Assembly: GCA_902495075.1 (NCBI GenBank)
Contig: CABUVO010000013.1
Coordinates: 1-64,000 of the forward strand
Reading direction: 5' to 3'
From: an uncultured Porphyromonadaceae bacterium
Lineage (GTDB): Bacteria; Bacteroidota; Bacteroidia; Bacteroidales; Muribaculaceae
DNA length: 64,000 bases
Shown: positions 35,414 through 44,586 of the stretch, one piece after another
Position numbering within the stretch: the stretch's first letter is position 1
Layout: each line of letters opens with the position of its first letter
Made by a program: the position numbers and the translations under genes
The notes under the pieces: generated by a model
What the model was told of the DNA's origin: nothing
The model's database searches: none
What the model saw: the letters and a program-made list of their open reading frames with translations, nothing else

Positions 35414-36065
35414 GCTTCCTGAAAATCATTATAAATTTTTGCTTAACTTCCTCCATTGATGGGGCAACACCTGTTTCCTTTTCAATGGAGGTTACTCCTT
35501 TATCAATGAACCCGCATGGGTTTATCAAAGAGAAGGCATTAAGATCAGTGGTGACGTTAAGCGCTAATCCATGCATGGTTACGAACCGTGTGCATTTCAC
35601 TCCCATTGCGCATATTTTCCGCTCTTCCGGGGTGTCTTTCCCTATCCATATACCAATCGCATCTTCAATCTTCTCTCCTTTTATGCCATACTCCTTCAGA
35701 AGTTCGATAACGCAGTCCTCAAGCAGATTCATGTAACCTTTGATTCCCAAAGAATGATATTCAAGATCAATGATTGGATACACTATCATTTGTCCCGGAC
35801 CATGATATGTTATATCTCCCCCCCTTTCAATCCTGATGCATTCTGCTCCCAATTCTTTCAGTCGGTTTTCATCGGCGAGCAAGTTGTTTGCATTCCCATG
35901 AAAACCTAATGTGTAAACCGGCGGATGCTCGCCTATCAGAAGATATTCCTCATCAATTGGTCGACAGTTCTTTTTACTGTCGACCATCATATTGAAAAGG
36001 TTTTTCTGCTCCTCCCAGATATTACGGTATTCCGTTTGTTTGAAATCTATTATTCTTAGATTCAT
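35367..36065 (-). CDS. lipB: Octanoyl-[ACP]:protein octanoyltransferase LipB
   Basis: LipB moves octanoate from acyl carrier protein to the lipoyl domains of 2-oxoacid dehydrogenases and GcvH. The 232-residue product has RGGDITYHGPGQMIVYPI (about 80-97), the lysine-bearing MGVKCTRFVTMHGLALNV and the catalytic cysteine in INPCGFIDKGVTS. It pairs functionally with lipA at 37908, though a GH84 gene lies between them. Its end overlaps mlaF. Confidence 0.95.
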   Translation of the reverse strand: MNLRIIDFKQTEYRNIWEEQKNLFNMMVDSKKNCRPIDEEYLLIGEHPPVYTLGFHGNANNLLADENRLKELGAECIRIERGGDITYHGPGQMIVYPIIDLEYHSLGIKGYMNLLEDCVIELLKEYGIKGEKIEDAIGIWIGKDTPEERKICAMGVKCTRFVTMHGLALNVTTDLNAFSLINPCGFIDKGVTSIEKETGVAPSMEEVKQKFIMIFRKLIGFPLPHTPSQGMS

Positions 36066-36093
36066 TTCGATTCCTCCAAATATATGAATAGAT

Positions 36094-37896
36094 TTATTTA
36101 TTGGGGTTTAAATCAGCAAGCACATTATCGATAAAGGGCTGAAGTTTTAATGTGGCACTGCGTTTGTCAAGGAATCCCGGTTTCTGGATTTCATTGATAC
36201 GATACAATCTATCGTAATCTTCCTTAAATTTATCTTTATTTCCACTTTCGTAAGTCTTAATGAGGTCAAGAGCCATCAGTCCCCTCTCCCCAAGATTTGA
36301 AAATTCAATGAGCCAGGGGGCAATTTCTACAACCAATGGCATGTTTCCCCCTTGAGAAAACATCTTGTCGGGAGCTTCTTTTATCTTGACAAACTCTTTC
36401 CTCAATTTTTCAAATTGCTCGGGAGTATAGTTGTCAAAACGGAATGTTTCTACGTTCCAGGATTCGTTCCGTCTATAATTTTTTGGAGGATCGCAAGAAT
36501 GTATGGCAAATGTAGCGTAGGCATCCGGTGCTCCAGGCATAATCTCAGAAAAAGATCTTGTCCAGTTGTCAATAGGATTATATGCCGGTGTGTTCCATGC
36601 ATAATCGGCAACGCCGTAAATTGCACTTTTCGATGCCTCGCCATTTTCCATAGGATTCGTTTCAATTCCTGCCATCATGGAGCTGTCGAGTGTTGTGTCA
36701 AGCCCATAGACCGGACCCATCAGAAGATTATGACGGCAATAATCACTTACGGGAAAATTCCACCAAACCAAAGCCGGACGCTTTATTCTTGAATTTACAA
36801 ATTCCATAGAAGCCGGTTCTATATCACCGCAAACCACCTTCCCGGTCCAAAATACATCTACTGCTGGATCAAGTTCACGACCGTATATCGCCAACTGTCC
36901 GCTATCCGATGGATTTGCCCAACCTTGATTGTAATCTGTCGGGCAAACAATCAGATTCTTTACGCCATCTTTCTTCTTCACAAAGTCGTTGGCAATATTA
37001 TTTATAAGTGCCGCCTGTTTGTGAGAATCCGTACCTTCTCCCTTGATATCATCAAAAAATATGGCAAATTGCCTGACACCAAGATCATACATCGCATTGA
37101 ATTTGTTAAGCAGGCTGTCATAATCCGCCTTATCCCATCTGATGTCTCCTCCGGGATGAATCGCCCATACGAAATCTATATGATTCTTCTTGGCTCTTTC
37201 TACAAGTTCCTTTATTTTTTCCCCTTCTGCCGCAGGATAAGGCTTTCTCCAGTTTGGTGTGCGATGATATGGATCATCTTTGGGCCCATAAACATAACTG
37301 TTCATTTTGTGGCGACCCATAAAATCAAGAAGTGATAAGCGCGTCTCGTGACTCCAGGGATTTCCATAGAACCCTTCTACGACTCCCCTATATTTCATTG
37401 TCGGATAATCATCTATCTCCATCATGGGAAGGTTCAGACCGTTTTTGGTAACACTTTCCACAATTTGCTTCAACGTGTTGAGTCCATAAAAAGCTCCTGT
37501 CTCGTCAAATGCAATTATGTTCACCTTTTCAGGACCAACAGAAAGATGATAAGCACCACTTTTCTGCGCCACACCGGTTGATCCCGCCAAATCAGGTTCG
37601 TAGTTAATTGTTACCGGAATGCCATGCGCAGAGAGTGGGAATCCCTTTGTGTAATATTGCATTCCTGCCGGCATCTCTTGGAAATTAAAACCGGCAGACA
37701 TATTCAACTCTCCGGTATAGGGACGTTCTATTTTTACGGGGGTAGGATTAATTATTATGCCCTTATGATCTATCACTTTACCAGGGACAGGTCGCGTATC
37801 TGGCTCTGATTTTTTCTTTTTAGCAGCCAAAACTTCACCAGGGAAAATAAAGACTGAGGCAACAAGTATATGTATTAAAAAACCATTGATTTTCAT
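36094..37896 (-). CDS. GH84-family beta-N-acetylglucosaminidase, exported
   Basis: This 600-residue enzyme has a signal peptide (about 1-24), a GH20b-like N-terminal domain (about 45-160), the GH84 barrel and a helical C-terminal part. Catalytic aspartates are D282-D283 in FFDDIKGEG, and YRGVVEGFYGNPWS (169-182) opens the barrel. GH84 enzymes remove terminal beta-linked GlcNAc by substrate-assisted catalysis; gut Bacteroidales use them on mucin and host glycans. It is set between lipA and lipB, 11 bases from lipA, with no glycan-related neighbour. Confidence 0.92.
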   Translation of the reverse strand: MKINGFLIHILVASVFIFPGEVLAAKKKKSEPDTRPVPGKVIDHKGIIINPTPVKIERPYTGELNMSAGFNFQEMPAGMQYYTKGFPLSAHGIPVTINYEPDLAGSTGVAQKSGAYHLSVGPEKVNIIAFDETGAFYGLNTLKQIVESVTKNGLNLPMMEIDDYPTMKYRGVVEGFYGNPWSHETRLSLLDFMGRHKMNSYVYGPKDDPYHRTPNWRKPYPAAEGEKIKELVERAKKNHIDFVWAIHPGGDIRWDKADYDSLLNKFNAMYDLGVRQFAIFFDDIKGEGTDSHKQAALINNIANDFVKKKDGVKNLIVCPTDYNQGWANPSDSGQLAIYGRELDPAVDVFWTGKVVCGDIEPASMEFVNSRIKRPALVWWNFPVSDYCRHNLLMGPVYGLDTTLDSSMMAGIETNPMENGEASKSAIYGVADYAWNTPAYNPIDNWTRSFSEIMPGAPDAYATFAIHSCDPPKNYRRNESWNVETFRFDNYTPEQFEKLRKEFVKIKEAPDKMFSQGGNMPLVVEIAPWLIEFSNLGERGLMALDLIKTYESGNKDKFKEDYDRLYRINEIQKPGFLDKRSATLKLQPFIDNVLADLNPNK

Positions 37897-37907
37897 TTTA
37901 CATCATT

Positions 37908-38789
37908 TTAGTGAATATGCTTTTCTGCATGATAACTTGAGCGCACCATCGGTGCACTTTCAATATGTCTGAACCCTTTTTCTTTACCGATTCTTCCGTA
38001 TTCTGCAAACTGATCCGGATGAACATATTCCTGAATCGGATAATTTTCTTTTGTTGGCTGCAGATACTGTCCGATTGTCATTATTTGACAATTGACAGCC
38101 AGAAGGTCATCCATTGTTTGAAGAATCTCATCCCGGGTTTCTCCCAAGCCGAGCATAATGCCTGATTTCGTCCGGATTCCTTTAGATGCTATATACTTCA
38201 AAACATCGAGAGATCTGTCATAAGTGGCAATAATACGGATCTCGGGAGTAAGTCGTCTCACAGTTTCCATATTGTGAGATATTATATCCGGCTTTTCAGC
38301 AATCACAATATCAAGAAGGTCATGTCGCCCCTTAAAGTCGGGTATGAGCACTTCCATTGTTACGCCAGGACAGTTTGTTTTAATAGCCCTGATCATTTTT
38401 GCCCAATGATTGGCACCGCCATCAGGCAGATCGTCCCTGTCTACGGATGTTATGACCACATGCTTTAGCCCGAGACTCTTGATTGAATCCACAATATCAT
38501 CTATCTCACGTTCATTAAGGGGGAGTGGACGCCCGGTGGCAACATTGCAATATCTGCAGTTTCGTGTGCAAATATTACCTCCTATCATGAATGTTGCTGT
38601 TCCCGCACCCCAGCATTCTCCTCTGTTGGGACACATGCCACTTGAACAGATAGTATGAAGATGCTTATCATTAAGAAGACTGACAACCTGACTTGTCTTG
38701 AATCCTCGCGGAAGTTTAATCTTAAGCCAGTCGGGTTTTCTTCGAAAATCGGCTCTCTCTCTTTTTATTTTATCAACAGTATCTTCCAT
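37908..38789 (-). CDS. lipA: Lipoyl synthase
   Basis: This radical-SAM enzyme inserts two sulfurs into octanoyl domains to make lipoate. The 293-residue protein carries both clusters: the auxiliary site CSSGMCPNRGEC (C-x4-C-x5-C) and the SAM site CTRNCRYC, plus the C-terminal RSSYHA serine ligand. Length is normal. It is first of the minus-strand run lipA-GH84-lipB. Confidence 0.97.
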   Translation of the reverse strand: MEDTVDKIKRERADFRRKPDWLKIKLPRGFKTSQVVSLLNDKHLHTICSSGMCPNRGECWGAGTATFMIGGNICTRNCRYCNVATGRPLPLNEREIDDIVDSIKSLGLKHVVITSVDRDDLPDGGANHWAKMIRAIKTNCPGVTMEVLIPDFKGRHDLLDIVIAEKPDIISHNMETVRRLTPEIRIIATYDRSLDVLKYIASKGIRTKSGIMLGLGETRDEILQTMDDLLAVNCQIMTIGQYLQPTKENYPIQEYVHPDQFAEYGRIGKEKGFRHIESAPMVRSSYHAEKHIH

Positions 38790-38814
38790 GGGTAGCTATG
38801 TTCGAAATTTTATG

Positions 38815-38822
38815 CAAATGTA
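38815..38822 (-). promoter_or_regulatory. Possible -7 box of lipA
   Basis: TACATTTG on the minus strand, 25 bases before ATG 38789, matches TAnnTTTG. The -33 position is A-rich and not a match. Confidence 0.45.
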
Positions 38823-38871
38823 GCGAAAAATATCACTAATTTTTTGTATTTTTGTATAAAATTTTTCGAAT

Positions 38872-39054
38872 TAAGTAAGTGTTGGAAATTAGCTTATATT
38901 AAATTTTAGGAGATTTTGAGATGATTTCCTGATTTCGAAGAAGGAGCATAGCGGGCTATGTGACTGATGAGGAACCTGGAAAGCATCCAAAAGATTCAAA
39001 ATTTAAATAAGCTCTGCATTTACTTATTATAAACTAATTTTCAATACTTACTTA
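38872..39054 (+). repeat. Dispersed structured element, complete copy E2
   Basis: Terminal inverted repeats of about 28 bp (38872-38899 and 39027-39054, starting TAAGTAAGT) differ at four or five positions. The core has AAGGA (38941-38945), hairpin GCATAG/CTATGT (38946-38951, 38956-38961) with loop CGGG, then GACTGA (38962-38967). The outer helix pairs GATGATTTCC (38920-38929) with GGAAAGCATC (38978-38987), one mismatch. The right end is the A of the nuclease ATG. The whole lies in the lipA-nuclease divergent gap. Confidence 0.8.
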
Positions 39055-39872
39055 TGACAACTAAAAAGATATTATTGAGTGCAGCTATTGCAGCAGCCAC
39101 AACATTCCAATGTTTTTCCTGGGGACAAAAAGGTCATGACACTGTTTGTTTCATTGCTGAAAATCATCTGACTCCTGCAGCAAAAGAGGCAGCGGAAAAT
39201 CTACTTGGGGGCAAATCAATTGTATATTATGCCAACTGGCTGGATAATGCGTCTCACACTCCTGAATTCGCATATTCCAAGACTTGGCACTACAAAAATA
39301 TAGATGCGGATGAGACATTTGAAAATGCTCATTTGCTTGAGACCGGTGATATTGTGCGTGCGATTCGCGAACAAGCACAGATTCTCTACAGCAAAGATGC
39401 TTCTGAAGAACAGAAATCCCTTGCTCTGAAAATGCTCGTGCATCTCGTGGGTGATATCCATCAGCCAATGCATATGGGACATCGAAGCGACCTCGGTGGC
39501 AACAGATGGATGATAAAATATTTTAATGCTCCAAAGAATCTTCATTCCATATGGGACAGCAGTCTTCCGGAATCGGCTCATAAGTGGAGCTACACTGAAT
39601 GGCAACAGCAGATCGACCGCGCCACTCCCGAGGAAGAGGCTGAAATCATAGCCGACGGAACGCCTGAAAAATGGGGGAAAGAATGCTACCTGATAGCTTC
39701 AGATATATACAATACCACTCCTGAGGATTCAAAACTAAGTTATGATTATATCGCCAAGTGGACTCCGGTGATCGAACAGCAATTCCTTCGCGGTGGTCTC
39801 AGACTCGCGGATCTGCTTAACTCAATTCTTGATCCTCACTACGTTGGAGCAAACAAGATTGTGGAAAAATAA
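39054..39872 (+). CDS. S1/P1 family zinc-dependent nuclease, exported
   Basis: The 272-residue protein has a signal peptide ending about residue 22, so that the mature N-terminus is W23, the residue that coordinates zinc in this family. Further ligands are H28, the aspartate in YANWLDN, the histidine in KTWHYKNID and the HLVGDIHQPMHMG motif. Such enzymes cut single-stranded DNA and RNA outside the cytoplasm, for nutrient or phosphate scavenging. The start codon lies at the end of element E2. The next gene begins on the last base of its stop. Confidence 0.9.
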   Translation: MTTKKILLSAAIAAATTFQCFSWGQKGHDTVCFIAENHLTPAAKEAAENLLGGKSIVYYANWLDNASHTPEFAYSKTWHYKNIDADETFENAHLLETGDIVRAIREQAQILYSKDASEEQKSLALKMLVHLVGDIHQPMHMGHRSDLGGNRWMIKYFNAPKNLHSIWDSSLPESAHKWSYTEWQQQIDRATPEEEAEIIADGTPEKWGKECYLIASDIYNTTPEDSKLSYDYIAKWTPVIEQQFLRGGLRLADLLNSILDPHYVGANKIVEK

Positions 39873-40348
39873 TGGAGTTTCCTAAACTAAACATCCCTTA
39901 CACTCCCCTTAAAGTAAAGGAACAGGATGGAATTGTAAAAGTATTCGATCCCCTTAGAGATAAACTCGTTGCCCTGACTCCGGAGGAATATGTGCGTCAG
40001 CAATTTACTGCATGGCTGCGCAATGCATTCCATTATCCTTCGTCTCTGATGGCAAATGAGATTGGAATTGAAGTTAATGCCACAAAGAAGAGATGTGACT
40101 CAGTCGTCTTTAATCGAGACGGCTCTCCCCTCTTGATTGTTGAATATAAAGCTCCGGATGTAAGGATCACGCAAGACACATTTGATCAGATTGTAAGATA
40201 CAATATGGTTCTTCATGCAAGATATCTGATTGTATCGAATGGTCTGAATCATTATTGTTGCGTGATGGATTATGCCAATAATTCTTATCATTTCATACCC
40301 TCAATTCCGGATTATAATGATTTAAACAGCGCTTTCAGCGCCAATTAG
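39872..40348 (+). CDS. Lone HsdR N-terminal-type nuclease-domain protein
   Basis: The 158-residue protein is the HSDR_N_2 type of domain, as in the N-terminus of type I restriction subunits but without the helicase. PD-(D/E)xK-like residues are D76 and E91-Y-K93 in a typical KRCDSVVFNRDGSPLLIVEYKAP block. No specificity or methylase genes are near, so it is not a restriction system. Such lone proteins are widespread in Bacteroidetes with unknown role. It is coupled to the nuclease gene before it and lies 12 bases before the helicase gene. Confidence 0.85.
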   Translation: MEFPKLNIPYTPLKVKEQDGIVKVFDPLRDKLVALTPEEYVRQQFTAWLRNAFHYPSSLMANEIGIEVNATKKRCDSVVFNRDGSPLLIVEYKAPDVRITQDTFDQIVRYNMVLHARYLIVSNGLNHYCCVMDYANNSYHFIPSIPDYNDLNSAFSAN

Positions 40349-40360
40349 AATAAACCTGTT

Positions 40361-42727
40361 TTGACTGAAATAAGTTATAATTATCTTGATCTTCTGAATC
40401 CACAGCAGCGAGCGGCTGTGGTTTATAAGGACGGTCCATCACTGGTAATAGCCGGTGCCGGTTCCGGTAAGACCCGTGTCCTCACCTATAAGATTGTAGA
40501 TCTATTAAACAATGGTTTTGAACCATACAGAATAATGGCTCTTACCTTCACCAACAAGGCTGCGCGTGAAATGAAGGATCGCATTTCAGCTCTTGTCGGG
40601 GATAAGATTGCCTCAAGATTGTGGATGGGCACTTTCCATTCAATTTTTCTGCGCCTGCTGAGAGGAAATGCAGAGTTGATCGGTTTTAAACCGGGTTTTA
40701 CCATATATGACACCACAGATTCAAAATCATTGATTAAAATGATTGTAAAAGAGTTGGTGCTTGATGATAAGATCTATAAACCTGCCACAGTAGCTTCAAT
40801 AATATCGAATGCGAAAAATGCGATGGTCACTCCTGAGCAGTATCTCCAGACCAAAGAGTTCTACGAGGCGGATCGCAAGGCGAAGCGTCCTATGATCGGA
40901 CAGATATACAAGATCTATCGCGACCGATGTCATCGTGCCAACGCTATGGATTTTGACGACATCCTGTTTTACATGAATGAGCTTCTACGGGATCATCCGG
41001 ATGTCAGAAGACATTATCAGGAATTTTTTAGATATATACTTGTTGATGAGTATCAGGATACCAACTTTGCCCAGCATCTTATAGTCTCTCAACTTACGGG
41101 AGATAATATGAAACTATGCGTGGTCGGAGATGATGCGCAAAGCATCTACTCTTTTCGAGGGGCGAATATCGGCAATATAATCAATCTTGAGAAAAGATAT
41201 CCCGGTTTAAGGATATTCAAACTTGAACGGAACTACCGTTCAACTCAAAATATTGTAAACGCAGCCGGTAGCCTTATCTCCAAGAACACGAATCAACTGA
41301 AGAAGGATGTTTATAGCGAAAATGAAGTTGGAGCTCCGGTTGAGGTGATACGTACCTATTCCGATATGGAGGAGGCATATATGGTGTCAAACCATATATC
41401 CGGTTCGAAACTTACTTGTCATGATTCTTTCGATGATTATGCTATTTTATATCGCACAAACGCTCAGAGCCGTGTGCTTGAGGAAGCCTTAAGAAAACGT
41501 AATATCAATTACAGGATATACGGAGGACTTTCTTTCTATCAGCGCAAGGAAATCAAAGATGTAATCGCATATTTCCGTGTTGCCATCAATCCGGATGATG
41601 ACGAGGCTTTACGCAGGATAATCAATTATCCTGCAAGAGGAATCGGAGAAACAACGATGAAAAAGCTTCAGATGTGCGCCTCTGAAAACGGTGTAAGTCT
41701 GTGGACTATAATTTCGGAGGTGTCAACTTATGATACGGGACTGAATGCAGGAACTCAGAAAAAGCTGACTGCGTTTGCAGATCTAATAAAGCTGTTCATC
41801 GCTGATAATGAAAAATCAAACGCTTTCGAACTTGGGCAACTAATTTATAACCGCACAGGTATTCTGACAGCTCTTGCCCATGACAAGACACCGGAAAGTA
41901 TCAGTAAGCATGAGAATCTTGCGGAGCTATTGTCAGGTCTGAAAGATTTCGTAGAGTCACGTCTGGAGGAAGAAACGGATGCTGATGTGTCGATGCGTGC
42001 GTTTTTATCGGATGTCATGCTTGCCACAGATCAGGATCAAAGCGAGGATAATGATGAACCGAAAGTAACGTTGATGACAGTGCATGCCGCAAAAGGTCTG
42101 GAGTTCAAACATATTTATATCGTCGGGGTTGAAGAGGACCTGTTCCCTTCATCAATGAGCATGGACTCTTTGGCTCAGATTGAAGAAGAAAGAAGACTTC
42201 TATATGTCGCGATCACCAGGGCAAAGGAAACATGCGTGATTCTCTTTGCGGGTTCACGTTTCAGAAATGGTCAGACAGTCTTGACAAGACCTTCGCGATT
42301 CCTTTCCGAGATAGATCCAAAATATCTGAAACTTGTTTCTTCAGTCAATATTGACGATAGCTTTTCAGAAAAATTCATCAATCCAACGGCAAACTATACC
42401 TCCTACAACAGGAAATCAAATCCTTCGGAGTCGTTCCGCTCCGGCAGGTTTTCCGATTACGGCTCTCCGTCTTCACGACCGGATTACGGCAAGAAGGCTC
42501 TGAGCGAACTGCAAAAGGCAGACTCTCGCATCGGAGGTGGCATAAAACCATTGCATACACCTGATGAGCTTGCAGTAGGTATGAAGATTCAACATCCAAA
42601 ACTTGGAGTCGGAACAATTACCATGATGGGTAATGTGCAGGGAGAACCGAGTGTGACCGTTGATTTTGGAGTAACAGGCATTAAGAAGCTGTTACTCAAA
42701 TTTGCAAAATTTGAAATTTTAGGATAA
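40361..42727 (+). CDS. UvrD/PcrA/Rep-type 3'-5' DNA helicase
   Basis: The 788-residue superfamily 1 helicase has the Q motif LLNPQQRAAV, Walker A AGAGSGKT (31-38), motif II VDEYQDTN and motif III DDAQSIYSFRGA. It also has motif IV LERNYRST, motif V TVHAAKGLEFKHI and motif VI RRLLYVAITRA. The C-terminus (about 725-788) holds a small PcrA-type domain for RNA polymerase or DNA contact (VGMKIQHPKLGVGTI). It serves in repair and replication restart. The only start that includes the Q motif is TTG 40361; no ATG precedes the motifs. Confidence 0.93.
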   Translation: MTEISYNYLDLLNPQQRAAVVYKDGPSLVIAGAGSGKTRVLTYKIVDLLNNGFEPYRIMALTFTNKAAREMKDRISALVGDKIASRLWMGTFHSIFLRLLRGNAELIGFKPGFTIYDTTDSKSLIKMIVKELVLDDKIYKPATVASIISNAKNAMVTPEQYLQTKEFYEADRKAKRPMIGQIYKIYRDRCHRANAMDFDDILFYMNELLRDHPDVRRHYQEFFRYILVDEYQDTNFAQHLIVSQLTGDNMKLCVVGDDAQSIYSFRGANIGNIINLEKRYPGLRIFKLERNYRSTQNIVNAAGSLISKNTNQLKKDVYSENEVGAPVEVIRTYSDMEEAYMVSNHISGSKLTCHDSFDDYAILYRTNAQSRVLEEALRKRNINYRIYGGLSFYQRKEIKDVIAYFRVAINPDDDEALRRIINYPARGIGETTMKKLQMCASENGVSLWTIISEVSTYDTGLNAGTQKKLTAFADLIKLFIADNEKSNAFELGQLIYNRTGILTALAHDKTPESISKHENLAELLSGLKDFVESRLEEETDADVSMRAFLSDVMLATDQDQSEDNDEPKVTLMTVHAAKGLEFKHIYIVGVEEDLFPSSMSMDSLAQIEEERRLLYVAITRAKETCVILFAGSRFRNGQTVLTRPSRFLSEIDPKYLKLVSSVNIDDSFSEKFINPTANYTSYNRKSNPSESFRSGRFSDYGSPSSRPDYGKKALSELQKADSRIGGGIKPLHTPDELAVGMKIQHPKLGVGTITMMGNVQGEPSVTVDFGVTGIKKLLLKFAKFEILG

Positions 42728-42731
42728 GATC

Positions 42732-43898
42732 ATGAAAGATAAATGTATGATGCAAGATATTGAGACGCCCTACTATATCGTATATGAAGATCGAATACGA
42801 CGCAATATGGAAATATTGAGCCGGGTAGCGAAAGAGGGAAACGTTAAGATAATTATGGCATTCAAGGCAAATGCATTATGGAAGACATTCCCGATCATAG
42901 CTGAATATTTCAAGGCTTCCACAGCAAGTTCTCTTAATGAAATGCGCCTTTCTCTCGAATTCCTTGGGAATGAAGTGCATTCCTATTGTCCTGTCTACAC
43001 TGAGAAATCTTTTCCTCAATTCCTTGAAGGAAGCACGCATATCTCCTTCAATTCTCTCTCGCAATTCAATCGTTTCTATCCTCAGATAGAAGCCTACAAT
43101 AAGGCAAATCCTGAAAAGAAAGTATCTGCAGGACTGCGTGTGAATCCACATTGCAGCGTGATTGAAACCGATATATACAATCCTTGTGTGCCTGGATCAC
43201 GTTTCGGAGAGAAAGCTGAGAATCTTAAAGATGGATTACCCGCCGGACTGGAAGGACTCCATTTCCATGCCTTGTGCGAATCATCAAGTTACGATCTTGA
43301 GAAAGTACTCAACGCATTCAAGGCAGAATACGGACATCTCCTGCCACATGTAAAATGGCTCAATATGGGCGGAGGTCATCTCATAACGCGAAAAGACTAC
43401 GATAGGAATCACTTGATATCCCTCCTGAGAAGTTTGCACGAAGAATATCCACATCTCGAACTGATTATGGAACCGGGTAGCGCATTTACATGGCAGACAG
43501 GGGATCTTGTTACAGAAGTTCTCGACGTGGTTGAAGACGCAGGAATCAGAACAGCCATCATAGACGCATCATTCGCCTGCCATATGCCAGACTGTCTTGA
43601 AATGCCGTACAAGCCCAATATCCTTGAATCACTGCCCGATGACGCGGAAGGAGGTTACACTTATCGTTTAGGCGGCAACTCATGTCTTAGTGGTGATTTT
43701 ACCGGTGACTGGAAATTCAAGGAACCGTTGAAACCCGGTGATAAACTAACACTTCTCGACATGAACCACTACACCACCGTCAAAACAAACATGTTTAACG
43801 GCATCCAGCATCCCTCCATCTGGCTCGCCCCAATTGAAGGTGCTCCCATCCTGCTCCGCGAATTCACCTACTCCGACTATCGCTCCCGCATGGACTAA
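42732..43898 (+). CDS. nspC: Carboxynorspermidine/carboxyspermidine decarboxylase
   Basis: This fold-III PLP decarboxylase makes norspermidine or spermidine from the carboxy form, the alternative polyamine pathway used by Bacteroidales. The 388-residue product has the PLP lysine K45 in MAFKANAL and the second-half motifs GGGHLITRKDYD, EPGSAFTWQTG and DASFACHMPDCLEMPYKP, which are specific to NspC. The partner dehydrogenase gene is not in the window. ATG 42756 (second Met pair) is an alternative start. Confidence 0.93.
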   Translation: MKDKCMMQDIETPYYIVYEDRIRRNMEILSRVAKEGNVKIIMAFKANALWKTFPIIAEYFKASTASSLNEMRLSLEFLGNEVHSYCPVYTEKSFPQFLEGSTHISFNSLSQFNRFYPQIEAYNKANPEKKVSAGLRVNPHCSVIETDIYNPCVPGSRFGEKAENLKDGLPAGLEGLHFHALCESSSYDLEKVLNAFKAEYGHLLPHVKWLNMGGGHLITRKDYDRNHLISLLRSLHEEYPHLELIMEPGSAFTWQTGDLVTEVLDVVEDAGIRTAIIDASFACHMPDCLEMPYKPNILESLPDDAEGGYTYRLGGNSCLSGDFTGDWKFKEPLKPGDKLTLLDMNHYTTVKTNMFNGIQHPSIWLAPIEGAPILLREFTYSDYRSRMD

Positions 43899-43923
43899 AA
43901 CTTTTTAAATGATTATGTAAATA

Positions 43924-44565
43924 ATGAGGTTTAATTTTGTAATATCTATAATATTAGCTTTCAGCATTGCTGTATCTGACTGTTTTGCTCAGGAGATGGG
44001 TGAGTTGGGTTTGTCGCCGGCATTGCGCAATTATATGATTGCGTGCAACTCCATGAACAATGCGGTTCGGGAGAAGGATAAGACACTGATGGAATCGGCT
44101 CTCGAAATGCTTGATAATTTAAATATTTCATTGATACCGAATGAGTCTATACATTGCGATGATAGTAACAATGAGATCAAGCCGAATATATTCTATCTAC
44201 CGGAATATGCCGACAAACTGCTTCTTGACGACTTCATAATTACGAATCTGGATGAGGCTTCTTTATTAAGAGATACTTTCATCAACCAGGATGTGCTTGT
44301 TTCGCATCATGGTTTGAAAGGTAAGGGTAAAGCTTCTTATGAAATAGAAGGATCAGGCAAAATGGAACTACTTGTTACTTCAAACGGAAGCAAGGCTCCA
44401 AGTATTCAAATAATTGACAATCAAAACAACAAGGAATACTATAATTTCCAGACTTCGGGCAATTCTTCCTGGATAATATGGAATATGGATCAAGAGGGGA
44501 CCTTTAAACTCTCGATAACCAACAACGATGATAGTGACGCTACATTCGTAATAGCATTGAATTAA
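43924..44565 (+). CDS. Exported protein of unknown function, first gene of the CHAT set
   Basis: The 213-residue protein has a signal peptide (about 1-22, cut after CFA). A helical region follows (about 30-75, with NYMIACNSMNNAVREKDKTLMESALEML). A C-terminal beta-rich domain (about 125-213) with GSGKMELLVTSNG and GTFKLSITNN looks like a small beta-sandwich, of the kind seen in pre-peptidase C-terminal domains. I do not recognise a named family with confidence. It lies 25 bases after nspC and 21 before the CHAT gene. Base composition is more AT-rich than nspC, suggesting a separate origin. Confidence 0.75.
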   Translation: MRFNFVISIILAFSIAVSDCFAQEMGELGLSPALRNYMIACNSMNNAVREKDKTLMESALEMLDNLNISLIPNESIHCDDSNNEIKPNIFYLPEYADKLLLDDFIITNLDEASLLRDTFINQDVLVSHHGLKGKGKASYEIEGSGKMELLVTSNGSKAPSIQIIDNQNNKEYYNFQTSGNSSWIIWNMDQEGTFKLSITNNDDSDATFVIALN

Positions 44566-44586
44566 TTTATTCACAAATCTTCCAAC

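Noticed and set aside
39872..40348. Restriction-modification system
   Set aside because: Only the HsdR N-terminal-type domain is present; there is no motor, specificity or methylase gene nearby.
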